Source: Cryptomeria japonica (lineage: Eukaryota > Streptophyta > Pinopsida > Cupressales > Cupressaceae). Taken from it: 64,000 bases of DNA. The notes below the pieces were generated by a model. The model had not been told where the DNA came from. It was given only the letters and a program-made list of their open reading frames with translations, and made no database searches. Shown piece by piece: positions 1-12,408 of this stretch. Location of the stretch: assembly GCF_030272615.1 (NCBI RefSeq), contig NC_081412.1, positions 99,447,796 through 99,511,795 on the forward strand, given 5' to 3'. The position numbers and the translations under genes are program-made. How positions within the stretch are numbered: the first letter of the stretch is position 1; each line of letters opens with the position of its first letter.

Positions 1-3000
1 GCTATTGTTGTGGTTTTCTCACTAGTTTTATGCTAGTTGTTTAGTGTTTTTATTTCATGGTATTCATCGAGCTAACGCATTCATTAAGTTATTATATATA
101 TATGCATGTATGATCGTTGGTTGCAGGAGATTTCAGGTACGAAGTCGCATGAGTGCGAGGTTCGTCGTCACCTGGTTTTGCAGGTTTGAGTGTACCCCTT
201 TTTAAGCCGTAGAGTTGGTTTAGGTGGTCGTCAGACCCTAGTCGACCTTCGTCGTGCTCTAGTGAGCATCGCCAGTCGTCGTCGGTAATCCCTGTTGGTT
301 TGGGTTTGCGAGTCGTCTGTTTGGTTGGCTTTCTCGATTTGCGTGCCTGGTGTGTTTGGTTAATTGATTATCTAGTCTTTAGTAATTATCTTGATTAATA
401 TGCGTTAATGCATTGAAGATTAATGGATTAAATTGATTGAGAATTCGTTATGCGTTTTTTCGTTGTTAATGAATTGCTCGTTTTAGATTGGAAGTAAATT
501 TGAATTTAATGGCTGATTTCGATTATTAAATGCATTATTTATATATGCTGATGAAAAAGAAGGACTTGTATTTTATTGCAAGAGGTTTAATTGCTTTCTG
601 TTGGATTCTGGTATTTGAAAGGTTAAATTGAATTGATTGTGAAAGAAATCGATTTTTTTTAATTGATTAAGCAAGTTATTTTGTTGATAGTTAAAAAGAA
701 ATAAATTTTGAGGAATTAATTGTAAATAAAAGATTTTATTCCAAAAATAGAAAATTTTGGGTCAACTCTTCCATATAACCCAATTTGGGAAATTTGGAGA
801 GGGGGGACATTTTTGGAAAGTTTTTGGATTGGAGATGGAAAATTGGAGGCTTTGGCAGCTGAGATTGGGATTCTTCAACCGATCTTGCCAGGATTGCGGG
901 ATCAGGTAGGATCCAACTCTTTTTTTTTAGTTTTTGGTTTAAAATGAAAATGAAGATTTTATCTTGGATTTAAATTTTCATTCGAATGCCATGTTTATGG
1001 ATCGATTGGTAAATTACCAGCTTGGCTGGAAGTGATTTAGAGGTGTTGTTAACTCCTCTTGTTTTTGGGCGTTTTTGTTCTGAAAGCTTGAATTGTGTTT
1101 TAAAGGAAATGAAAACATTTATTCTAAATATCGAACTGTGTGTTTTTTTTTTAATTAGGAAATTAATATTAAAAGTTCGAACTGTGTGTCCGAAGCAAGT
1201 TTCTATGCTGATGTTCGACCTGGGCGTATTTGTGTTTTGTTTTGTGCTCGGACTATGTTTTGGGGATGGGAGGCGGGGAGCGGAGCTCCACCCGCTCCCT
1301 CCCCTCTCCACCGCTCCCTCTCCCCTCTCCCCCGCTGGTTCTCCTCCCCCGCGCCTTTCGCGTGCTTGCAGACTGCTGTAGTCCGTGGTGCCTGCGGCTC
1401 ACGGCGGTGGCCGCAGGGCGCCGCGGCACCCTGCGGGCACCGTCGTGAGCGCCGCCACGGGGACCCTCTTTGCTTGCGGCTGGGGTAGGGTTAGGGCACG
1501 GCCCGCCCTCCCCCTTCGCCTAATGTTTTCTTTTAATTAAGTTTTCGTTTAAATGCGTTTTTCGTTGGTGTTTAAAAAAAAAGGGGGGCATAGAGTATTT
1601 TAAATGCATTTTCGTGGTGTTCAACATAGTTTTAAAATGCGTTTCTTTTTTTGATAAGAACGTAGTTTTTAACATGTGTTTTTTTTAATGTATTTTTTTT
1701 ATCAATCAAAAAAAATGCATTTGATTATTATATCATTTTTATGTAAGAGATTCATAATGCTAAGTTTAAAGTGCTCTTAATTACGATTAAGAGGCAATAT
1801 TTGGATCGATGTAAATTTAGATATTAAGTAATTCTATAATGAAAATTTATAAGTTAGTTATTATCCAAACTCATTTTGTGGCTTATGTATTTTGTGGTTA
1901 AGTTCTAAAATTGATAATTTCATCATCAAATGTTATTTGGCTATGCTTGGGTCCAATCTTAGATTAATAAGTTTATATCGTGTGCGTTGGAAATGAGTAT
2001 CTACAACTGAATTTCTTTTATCTTTATTTCTGTAATCCGTATTACGTAACTGGAATTGAAATTATGAATCTGTAGAGACTGATTTTAGACCAGTATGTAA
2101 TGACGTTTTGATTGGGAGATTAAGTACCTTATTTGAGTTGATTAACGGTGGTCTGAGATTTAATAATATGAATTGGTTAAAACTCATTACGGCTTAAATT
2201 GCCTGTTCAATGCTTGAACCTTAGGAGTTAGAAAACCAGGAACGACTTATCCCTTGACAAGGTAGATAACGGTAATATGTTTTTAGATCATGTAGAAAAC
2301 TTGATCGTTTTTAATGTTTAAATCAACTTGAGGGAATAATGTCTTTTCTGATTATTGCATTGCGAGTTTAATTACTGTATTCGCTTTAATTTATGAAATG
2401 GCATGTTTTGCTTTGTAAGTAGGACCCTGTCGTATGGATGATTTGGTGTTCCTGTTTTAGTCCTCGATTTCCGAGTTGACTGTTGTATTGTGATGTTGTC
2501 ATAATTGGTCATATCCTCTTTGAGTGAATCGAATAATGATTCGTGGTTAACCTTAGTTGTCAGGTCTCTAGTTAGAGTGCCGTCAGTAAGTGATTACCCT
2601 TGAGTCGTGTTGACCTGATGTTTGTATCTTCTTGAACTCCGTTCGTCTGACCATGTGTATTCCGTGGTTTGAGTTCGTTTGAGTCAGTCTAGTGTCGTAT
2701 GGGAAAGTGGCTTTCGACTGGGGGTCGCGCCCAAAGTGGCTGCTGGGTAACCCATCGAAAGTGAGTCTAATAAGTGATAACCTAAGTAGATTAGAAAATA
2801 ATCTCTAAATAAGATAATGTGCCTCACACATGGGACGAATGCTATCATAGATTCGGCATGCTGTGAGAAGGCCTGAAATGGCAAACTACCTTCCTTGTCT
2901 TCACGAGAGGATGTGTGGGTCCACATGAGGCTTGGATGGGCCGGAAGTTCGGATTAGGTTGCCAGGGTTACCAGTGTATGGGCCGGAACCTATGAAGACT

Positions 3001-4103
3001 TGCCATGGTATCCATACCAGGTTGTGTGATGACACTTGTCCCTACGTTCGCTAGTGTGTTGTTGTTTTGTCCTATTTTGAGTACCTTTGTGAGTCGTCAT
3101 TTGTCGCTGCCCTTGTGAGTATCGGTTTCATGTTAGACCCTGGGGTGGTGATGGTTCAGTTTTACGGATGCTCTCTTGGATCTCTTTGTGTTAGCTTTGA
3201 TTATGTTCAGCTGGATCCTGTTCCTTGTAAGGATCGTTTATGTATTTATTGACCGATGTGGTCGTTTGTATATTGTTTATATTCGCCTTGATGGCCGGAT
3301 TGTATAGTGTAACCTCTTGTACTCTTAACCTTATTATTTATCCGAGGGGGTCTTGCAGTTGCGCAGACCCGGAGATGTAGCCCTTTAGGGGTGAACTCCG
3401 AGATCATTATGGTGTTTTTGTGGTGTATGCTCTTATGTTTCCTTTATTCAGCTTTATCATGTATGTTTAATTTATGTTGTATGTTTAAGTGGATAATTGG
3501 AATTAATTCTAAATGCTTATATTCAATTCTATCTTGAATGCCATGTGGATCGAATGCATAATTGGTTGAGATGCGATTTATCGCAAATGCATGTGTGTAA
3601 TCGTCCTTTAAATGCAATAAGTTGGAATATGGAATAATGTATCTTAGAGTAATGAATTATACTCTGTTGTTGTTAAGGAATTTAAATATGCATGGAAAGA
3701 TCGCTTATGCTTTGATGAAATCCTAGTGTATTAGAATGTTATATGTATGGGTTGTAATTTTAAATGAAAAGATTGAATGAAGTTCATGAATGGATCTTAA
3801 TGATGAATTCTTGCTTGTGATTTATATTTCCATCTTTGAAAGAAATTATCCTGTTATGAATTATCTCCTTATTAAGATATTTAGCGTAATGGATTGATTG
3901 TGTGAGTTAAATGAATTGTGGAATTTAAAGTAATCTCGTTGGGAAACTCTTTAGGAGTTAGTTGAAGTCTTCCGCTATGTAATCTGAATCTTTGGTATCT
4001 TGTTGCATCTTATGTGTTGTAATTTTTTTTTAAAAAAAAAATTTGCACTCTATTCTTGTTTTTTTAGCTTATCCCTTCGGGGTTTCCTGGCGGGGCATTA
4101 CAC
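1..4103. mobile_element. LTR-like region of a probable Ty3/gypsy element, left end outside window
   Basis: No ORF here resembles a known protein. The right edge reads CGGGGTTTCCTGGCGGGGCATTACA-like sequence ending at 4103, which is a typical LTR terminus (complement TGTAATGCCCCG...). Text near 2690-2770 (a GGGAAAGTGGCT...CTGCTGGGTAACCC block) and near 3355-3400 (ACCCGGAGATGT...GTGAACTCCGAGATC) resembles sequence I associate with plant chromovirus LTRs and leaders; that is memory-based pattern recognition, not a search. A CpG-rich, pyrimidine-rich island sits at 1260-1500. Orientation is not settled because both LTR ends of such elements are near mirror images. No tRNA-primer site follows 4103, so this is probably a solo or 3' LTR. 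Confidence 0.42.
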
Positions 4104-4450
4104 AGTGAGACTCCTTTTGTAATGAGCAGTGTGCTCTAGGCTGTTGGTCTTCCTACAAGTGCAGGCCCCTCAATTTGTAATCACATACTTACTGCAGAAG
4201 TATTATCTGACTGTGGGTAGGCTTCCCATAGAGTTTTTTCTCTTTACCGGGTTTTCCACGTACAAATCTTGGTGTCATGTGGATGGTATCTATTCTCTAA
4301 TTATTGGTTGTGCTTAATTAGTATATTTGTTATTCAGATTACTGGTTTATGTATTCTAGTAATAAAGTTTTAAATGCTTAAGGTTCCGGTAATCTGGTGA
4401 TAACTGATTCACACCCCCCTCTCAGTTGTCCTTCGGTTATTTGAGCTATC
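4104..4450 (+). mobile_element. Ty1/copia LTR-like fragment
   Basis: This non-coding stretch carries a CCGGGTTTTCCACGTACAAATC segment followed by TTGGTGTCATGTGG (about 4247-4283) and, near the end, GATTCACACCCCCCTCTCAG. That combination is typical of the R/U5 part of plant copia LTRs. No PBS or gag follows. The gypsy-like LTR ending at 4103 abuts it and may have inserted into it. Assignment rests on motif resemblance only. Confidence 0.4.
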
Positions 4451-6224
4451 TAATAGAAATGGCATGTACAACCTTATTTTTTCTAGTACTCACAATTCCG
4501 CTTTAGAGGCGGTGACTTATTCCTATTGTCTTTTGGTCCGTAAGAACACCAATACCTTAAACACAAAAACGGTCATATTTTCAGCAAGATTCGATATGTC
4601 ATTAAACATATACAAAGAATACCAAAGAATGTGACTACGAACTGGCTATACATATTTATCATATGGTTGTCGCGCACACTACTATTATCATCTTCAGTAT
4701 GCCTCTTTCATACAAACTTGGTTTCAAACCTTCAACCAACGATTCCCCTTTGATGAATGCATCCAATCTAGCAAGTGGAATCACCGCACAAAAGGCTTTA
4801 GTTGAATCATCACCAACGCAAATTTCAGTAAACCAAATATCCCGTGAAGAGAACTGATGGAGACCTTCACCACCATCTTGCACTTCCAATCCCAACATTT
4901 GCTGCCATTTTTGGTGAATCGACATCCTAGTGAACTACATATCAGCCAATATCGCTGAATTACACACCAATTGCCAAACAATTGCAAGTACACAGAGCAT
5001 ACAAATTGTCATTTCATACTCAGAGTCATAGACATTGTAAAAATTGCAAAGAGCCAAATTCAGTCCATGGCAACATACAACAGGGATGCACATACAATGC
5101 AAACAAAAACCTCTCAAAATAATATTGAATTTTGATGTCGACATCATTAAGTTTGTGACTAATCACTAACCATTTATACACAAATAATTCATGCAAACTC
5201 TTTCAGTTTATAAGAGGCTTGGGGGATAAAGCACGATGGACAATATAGTAAAAAAAGCACAATTTTCTCCTAATTTATGCTTCTATCAACACAACTCTGA
5301 ATGAGATAATTGGAATTTGTTAAATTTTAGGATCAGATTAGGGTAAGCATATAATTTGATTTTTTTATTTCACTATTTGCACTTAGATATAAGTCATATA
5401 TTAATTCAATTATGAGAGGTATGAATTCAATCTGCAGTGTGTATGTTGAATTCACAGTGAGTGTATATAATGAACTGTTGTATGAATATGAACTGTTGTA
5501 TGTTTATTTAGTATGCCACAGAATACATAGATGATCCAATCTGCAGAGTTCATGTATGTCCACAACTTCTTCATTAAGATAGAACGTTGTATTTAATTGA
5601 CTTCCTCCAAGTTCGTGGTAATCAACTAACTTCTATATGTGCACAGACTGTAGCATATTTTTCTCTATCTTATTATATCTACCGATTGTTGTATATACTT
5701 GCCAACCCCTCCCAGTTCATAATAATTATGGATTGCTTATACACAGATTGCTATATATAAATTTCCTATATTATCACTATTACTTATCAACCTTCCAAGG
5801 GAAATTTGCATTGTTAATATGCAACAACCGATAGCAAAGTATACAACGTGACTCTAGAGAACTGAAAGGTGTCTTATAACCTTAATCGGTCACAAACCGA
5901 TTCATAACACAAATTGTATTATAAGCAAAACAAAAACAATATGATCTGTTATGTAGAACTAATAAACTAAATCAATCATGGCATAATAATCGATGATTAA
6001 TACAGTCAATTTCATAACCGATATTAACAAATCATATTTAGTTATTCATGAACCGACTCAAATATAAACGAACGAACATAAAAGAAAATACTATCAATTA
6101 TGTATAATCGGTGATAACAAACAAACATTAACATATCAAAATGCAGATGTAAACGTTGGGTATAAAAAATGTTATAATCAATAATCACGACAAGTACTCT
6201 GCTTTGATTTCGGCCAATAACATG
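4451..6224. other. AT-rich intergenic DNA, no gene recognised
   Basis: Only short ORFs occur on either strand and none shows recognisable domains, codon structure or splice-linked partners. A short imperfect direct repeat (ATGAACTGTTGTATG) lies near 5470-5505. I see no other structure. Confidence 0.5.
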
Positions 6225-6563
6225 CAGTCCAAAAAGGTGTTATAAAAAGCGTGTTATTGAATTTTCCGAAAATTTCAAAAAATCACATCCACAGCTAAAT
6301 CTGGGTTGTAGCTAAAGTGGTTCCCAAAAGGTGTGTCAATAACACGCAAAGTCACTAACATGAAAATTTTCAAAAATTACAGATCATTGATCATGACCAT
6401 CAAATTTAGCTATGGCTTTGATTTTTATCACGATCTGTAATTTTTGAAATTTTTTGTATTATTGACTTTGCATGTTATTGACATACCTTTTTGGAGCCAC
6501 TTTGCATGTTATTTCGTGTTATTGACTATGCGTGTTATTGACATACCTTTTTGGAGCCACTTT
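6225..6563. repeat. Fold-back (MITE-like) inverted repeat
   Basis: The arm at 6319-6385 (starting GGTTCCCAAAAGG, ending AAAAATTACAGATC) is the imperfect reverse complement of 6432-6498 (starting GATCTGTAATTTTTG, ending TTTTTGGAGCC), with a spacer of about 46 bp. A partial further copy of the left arm lies at about 6225-6275, and the right arm end (TGTTATTGACATACC...GGAGCCACTTTGC) is repeated at about 6533-6563. There is no coding capacity. The structure fits a fold-back or MITE-type non-autonomous DNA element. Target-site duplications could not be defined. Confidence 0.6.
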
Positions 6564-8004
6564 GCGTGTTATTGACTTTGCGTGTATTTCGTATTATTGC
6601 ATTTGTTTCTTTGTTGACACCTTCTTGTTTTTTTTCAATAATGCCATTAACCAAATGGAAGACGAGAATTTGGTTAATGGCAACTGGTGCTCTAGTTTTG
6701 GTAGCCGTTTGTTTGTTTCAATGATCCAAACACATTCCTTGCAATTATTGTGTGATGACTGGCTTTTGAAATCAATGATCATTCAATTCTTTTATGTTAA
6801 TACCAACCTATTAACTTAATTTAAATAGATTATAAGATAAATACGTCAAAACACCCACTGTCTAATCCAAGTTGTACGCGACATAAACAATGTATGTTAA
6901 TCGCAAAGACCAATTAACCAAATAGTTGATTTAGATGGCTTAAAAATTAGCCTTTAATCACAACAATTATTTAAGTCGTTTGTTTGTTTCAATGATCCAA
7001 ACATGATGACCCAATTTTGCAGAACGAAACACACAAATACAGACCCACAAATACATCCAAAATGCATATTTAAACAAATGCATAAGTAAAAACTCATGGG
7101 TTTTAACATATGCATCAATAAAAACCAGAGCCAACCATGAGAACGCATACCTTTCACAAGTCCAACATAACCCTAGCCCACGTTGTTGTCGCCACTCCTA
7201 TAATCGACATTTTTAACTTCCTCTTCAAACCCTCCCCCCTGCTCTCACCGCTCCTGTAACGCGCGTCTAGTCTTAGATTTCCAATCCTCTGCAAGAAAAA
7301 AGCCAAAGGAAAAACATATGAATAGAAGTTGCAAAGGAAAATCGTATGAACACATAAGGAAAAGGAAAATCGTGTGAACAATTCTCTTAGCATACCTGGT
7401 AGCTTCGACAACATCCAAGTCTTCACCCACGTTGTTGTTGCTAATCACGATCGTATAACGCACATTTAACCTTCCCAGATATCTACTATGCTCCTATTTT
7501 TCTCTTCATTGCCTTGCAAGTTAATGGCTTTGCATGTTATTGACCACAAATATATGACTGCTCTTTCTCGCCTTCCAAGTTAATGGTTTGACATTTTATT
7601 GACCACAACATATGAAGGGATATATTAAATGCATTGCTATTGACTTGACCTAAGTCTCTAAGTTATTGTCCCCAATTACCTGTGTGTTATAGTATTATAT
7701 CAGTCGTGGGAGACAACTGTCTCCCACTACTTTCCCGCCTGCCCAACAAAGCACTATGCGGTCTCTTGGCGGTTTGACCGATTGTGTGTTATATGCCCCT
7801 CCAAAACCAACAACATGACATGCTTTGTGGATGTCCTTTCTGACGAGTCCACGTCGTCACAACCCCGACCCATGTGATGTCCCGCTATGTCCACATCATC
7901 ATAGCTCGTGCGGGGGCCTACCTGCAACTGGGCATGGGTATGCATGTATGTTATGCATGCCATCAATATGACGTTAACATTTTGGAGACACAATAGCTGC
8001 GTCT
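6564..8004. other. Intergenic DNA with short degenerate repeats, no gene recognised
   Basis: The region contains an imperfect duplication of about 75 bp (GCAAGTTAATGG...TTATTGACCACAA near 7515-7550 and again near 7578-7610) and two diverged copies of a CCCACGTTGTTG-containing block (about 7176 and 7423). These echo the TTATTGAC motif of the fold-back element to the left. No supported gene was found. Confidence 0.4.
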
Positions 8005-8396
8005 GGAGGATAGAGAGGAACAAAGGAATTAAAATTTTATTTTGAGTACTTGAAGGGACAAGCCCATGTGCTTGTGTAAGAAGCTCATGTGCTTGATGTG
8101 ATGGGAGAAGTTGACCTCACCTAATCAAAGATTATGTGTGTGCACATGTTTAGTGGAGTGGATTAGGTGGAGATTAGGATTGGGATTAGGATGCAAGTGG
8201 GAAATGTAGGAGGATGATGGGAAATAGCATTTTTGAATGGATTTCAATTCAAATTAGAGGAAAGTAGAGATGATGATTTAATTAAATAAGCATGGAGTTT
8301 TATTTAATTAAATAGATGACTAAGTAAATATATATATGAAATAGGTAAATTAAATAAATTAATTCAAATGGTTATGCTCAAATTTAGGTGTCTATA
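8005..8396 (-). mobile_element. Partial LTR of the G-patch element family, inverted
   Basis: The reverse complement starts TATAGACACCTAAATTTGAG at 8396 and runs through blocks ending TTTTAATTCCTTTGTTCC near 8005. It matches the beginning of the 3' LTR at 17474-17900 (TGTAGACACCTAAACTTGA...), including the TAATCCACTCC / GTGTGCACAT and AAGTCAACTTC-like segments. Only the first half of the LTR is present, and the first G of the TGTAGACACC start is mutated. It is a truncated relic. Confidence 0.65.
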
Positions 8397-8464
8397 GAGA
8401 GACTATTGCACTATATAGATGAATGTCTATTAACATAATAATATTTATGAGATTTTTCTCTCTT

Positions 8465-9765
8465 TTAGATATTCTAAATAGACCAGGTTAGTTTTTAAAG
8501 ATACCACCTTAACTTGTAATTTAACATAAATCATATTAGTTGACTCATAACTATTAGCAAGGGAAGGAAACAAAAACCCAAATGAAAAAATTCAAACTCA
8601 AAAGTTCAAAATTTAGATCTACACTTAAAAAAAATGATGAAGGTCAATATCAATCTAAACAAACCTATAATAAATAATTCAATATAGATATCATATCCAA
8701 ATCATAAGATTAAAAATAATAGATATAACTCATAAAAAAATATTTACTAAATTTCATATAAAATATATTATCTTATTTATACTTATTAATACATATAAAA
8801 TAACCTAATCATTATTAAAAAAAACATATATATGAAATTTTATCACTCATTAATCAATCCTTTTAAATTTATATTCTATATTTTATCACTCATATAAAAT
8901 AACCTAATCATTACTTCCTCTCTTCTAATATAAAATGTTGAGTAGGCCACTCATTATGGATCATGCTAGCTCTTCCTTTATCAATGACAAGAGACATATT
9001 TTTATAGTGGTCAAATATGTAATAATAATATTTAATGAAGGGTTATGTCACCTTTAATAATCTACACAAAACCATTGACAATATTCTAAACGTTGCTTCT
9101 AACTAACTAAAGTAGGAATGTATAATCCCCACATACGTAAAAGGAGCTCAAGGTCTAATGTTCTACAAGCACTATTTGATCAATCCCCCTATGCTCCATC
9201 ATATTGCATTTTGCATATTAATAATGTTTTTATGTAGGGAGTATAAATTGAGTGAGAAGTAGAATATGTTGATGGTTTAGTTCTATTATTTAAAGAGGCA
9301 AGATTAAAAAGAACAATTTTTAAATCAAAATCTATTATAATTTTTTTTTTTAAGTACTTAAATAATATATCTATTTGTAAATGTATTAACATAATGTTTT
9401 TATTATAATCTTTAGTCTTGTAAATTTGAGCAAATTCATTTTGCAATCTTGTATCTTGACTCGACCCAAACATTAGTGTTTTTGGCATTTATATACACGT
9501 ATTAAAAAAGTAAATAAAATTACAACATGTTCAAATAATCTAGGGTAAATAAATTTAAATGTGTAATAAAATTAAATTATTTCAAATTATAACATAAATT
9601 AAAAATATGGATTTGATTACATTTAAAAAATAAAAAATAAATAAAAATAAAAAAATAAAAAATCTATTGATATTTGAGATGGGAATATTAAAACTACTAA
9701 AAAGTGATACAAATTTCAAATTTAAGATGAATAAGTTAAGACCAACATGTTGTGTAAAATTTTAA
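8465..9765 (+). repeat. 1.3 kb AT-rich repeat, copy 1 (partner at 18231-19752)
   Basis: This begins TAGATATTCTAAATAGACC and ends around AATTTCAAATTTAAGATGAAT. The same order of blocks recurs in direct orientation at 18231-19752, with small indels, including the GAAGGTCAATATCAATCTAAAC, GTAGGCCACTCAT and CCCCACATACG segments. No coding potential is seen. It may be a dispersed repeat or part of a segmental duplication that brackets the G-patch element. Confidence 0.7.
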
Positions 9766-10382
9766 CATTATTGAGTAACTTATTTTCTCCAAGATAGGAT
9801 TGATTTTCTTTTTAAGGTTTTAGTTTTATAATCTAGGAAAATAAAAACTTGTTCTAATTAATGTCTCTAAATGATGTAACCTAAAGAAATAAAGCATTCA
9901 AACACTAATGCAATCTAAACAAATATCATAAAACACACAACAATGCATGTAAATCATTTTTATATGCTTTTTTTTGAAATGAAAGGGTGTGTAAAATATG
10001 TCAGGTTCACCAAAATGTTTTATATGAAAAAGAGATGGACACATATAGCTAGTAACTGAATTATAACCAAACTCTCTTCCACAAAACATTGAGATACGAA
10101 CAAGTGAAAGGTGTTATGCCTGATTAACTCTAATCAAAGAGAGTCAATCAACATAGGTTCTATCCCTTTGTTGCGTAGAAGATTGGTTGATTGACTTATA
10201 TGTGAGATAATTAGTTTCTAAAGCGTGCATAAATAATCATATAAACAGATAAAACAAACTAATAAACAAACAAAAATCTATATTCAAGTACATAAATAAA
10301 ACTGGGATATAAGGATGCACCTATGATAGCAAATAAATCTTGGAACTGTCAATTAAGTGAACTAGGTGCCCTAGACCAAAAT
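9766..10382. other. AT-rich spacer, no gene recognised
   Basis: No coding or repeat structure was recognised. Homology to the minus-strand G-patch element starts only at about 10383, so the 5' LTR and leader of the plus-strand copy are missing here or replaced. Confidence 0.4.
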
Positions 10383-10906
10383 GTATCTAACTCATAAACT
10401 AATCATCATGTCACAATCTTATTATAGTGAGTTTGGTCATCCTACTTTTTCTTCCACTTCGTCACATTTTGATGATGATGATAGTCTTGTTGATCAAGAT
10501 GAGTACAAAATTAAAAATCTTGATGTCATCATTGCTAGCAAGTTTGCTCAGGCAAGTGTCTTCCAAAATCCAATCGTCCATCCTAGCTACCCCATCATTC
10601 CTCCATGCATATCCACTCATAGTCCTTATCACACTTTTGACAAGGGAAATACATTATGTCACCCATCCACATCTCCCTCTTATATCACACCCACATATCC
10701 CCCCATATGCAACATCCATACTTCTATCTTCTCCCATAGTCATGTCCCAACCTCCATCTTTTCACAACAACACTATCCCCTTCACCCCTAGTCCAAATCC
10801 ACAATCTCATTATAACCCAATCCCATTTATAATCCATAATCTTAGTCCTCTAATCCATCACCATAATCCCCTCGCTATCCCTAATCCACCATCCACTCCT
10901 TCATAC

Positions 10907-12406
10907 TATAATGGATGAAAAATTAAAGGTTTCACAAGTTATGCTTTGTAAACTAGGAAATGACCTAACTTTCACAAACATTACATTAAAAGGAGGAGGA
11001 ACTCAATAGATCCAACCTCAATTCTATTAAGAAAAGGGTTGAATGCTAATTGAGGTCCTATTTCCCCTTTTGTTTGAGTCGAAGTTGTGTTTGAATTAGG
11101 TTTTGAATTGTAAATGTCAAATCTATAACAAACAATGAAAAATTAAAATGAAATGATAAAAATAAAATGTTGCAGAACTCAAACAAAGTTTTAAACTAGG
11201 ATCTGAGTAGAAGAAGAGGGTCAGAACCTATACCTAAAAATTTGGGAAAAATTATTGAGATGGCGCGCCTATCACACTAGTCCTCCAAATTCACATTGAT
11301 CGTGAAATTTCACATTGGTCCTGTTATTTCGGCTTGGTCTTGTTATTTCGGCTTAGTTCTGTTATTTCGGCTTGGTCTTGCAATTTTATCCTAGTCTTGT
11401 AATTTCACCTTGGTCTTGAGGGGTCTTTGGAAGTTTTGCAAAAGCCAATTTTGTTTGTTTTTATCTCCTTTATCCTTTTCCTCGTGTATGGCTCCTGAAT
11501 CTGCCACCTACACACCAAAAGAAGGGAAATTGTGTTGTGGATAGGGTTTGCCTTTGGCTAAACCTCGAGTTTGGAATTAACCTAATTGAAATAGAAATTG
11601 AACTTGAATTGAATTGGAAAAGCTTTCCTTTTGAGGACAAGGCTGAAATGCTTGAATGTAAACGATCATACCTTCAATAGGTGATGCAATTCTCTTAGGA
11701 TAAGTCCTTCATGTGTTGGTGCAATAACATGATAAATCACATAAAATCCATCATGAAACCATAGATAAAACATAAATTGAAGATGCTTGATGTAGTTTGT
11801 TGCTCCTTGAATCAGCTATGCTCTTGAATTGACGATAATGTTTGCATAAAGTGTAATTGTTGAAAAAAGAATTGAGAGAGATGCCTTATATAGGGATTTC
11901 ATAATTAAAAGAAACTTTAGGCCAACTTAGAATTGATATATTTTCACACAAAGCAGGATTAGAACATTATAATACCGCCAAATTAAGCTCCCGAAATTCA
12001 GGGAGAAAAAGTCGGGACCGGTATGGTGAGCACATCGATCTGGTCGACTTTTTTCCAAATTTCTAGGGATGCAAGGTATCGTGATTACAAAGTCAAATCC
12101 AGCTCAATGCATCAATCCAAGGTGTTTAGATATGTAAAATTGAGCCTCGAAGGTCAAAATAGGACTTTATTAGGATTAATTAATTAATTAATTAAAAAGA
12201 TAAAATAAAAATGGGCACACTTAGAGTTAAGGGCCCAATTTTATAATGTGTAGAATGATAAGAGAGGACTTTAGATTTAATTTAATTAATTAATTAAATA
12301 CTTAAGAAATTTTTAAAATCTAAATTTCCCACACACCAAGGTAGGTGCTAACCTAAGCGTGAAATTGGACAACCCTAATGAAGGGTGTACAATTTACGAC
12401 GCTACA
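10907..12406 (-). mobile_element. Solo LTR (TGTAGCGTC family), 1.5 kb
   Basis: The insert is flanked by an exact 5-bp duplication CATAC (10902-10906 and 12407-12411). Removing it restores an in-frame proline-repeat reading (PSY then INPPPS). On the minus strand it begins TGTAGCGTCGTAAATTG and carries a TATA-like CTATATAAGG near 11890. It has no internal coding region or primer site, so it is a solo LTR left by LTR-LTR recombination. Its other end reads TATAATGG rather than TG, a slightly degenerate terminus. Shared blocks (CTACACAC, GGGTTTGCCTTT, TTTGGAATTAACC) link it to the solo LTR at 47141-48381. Confidence 0.75.
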
Positions 12407-12408
12407 CA

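Noticed and set aside
1022-1488. Overlapping ORFs in the GC-rich island
   Set aside because: Open frames arise from low stop-codon density in GC-rich DNA; no domain is recognisable.
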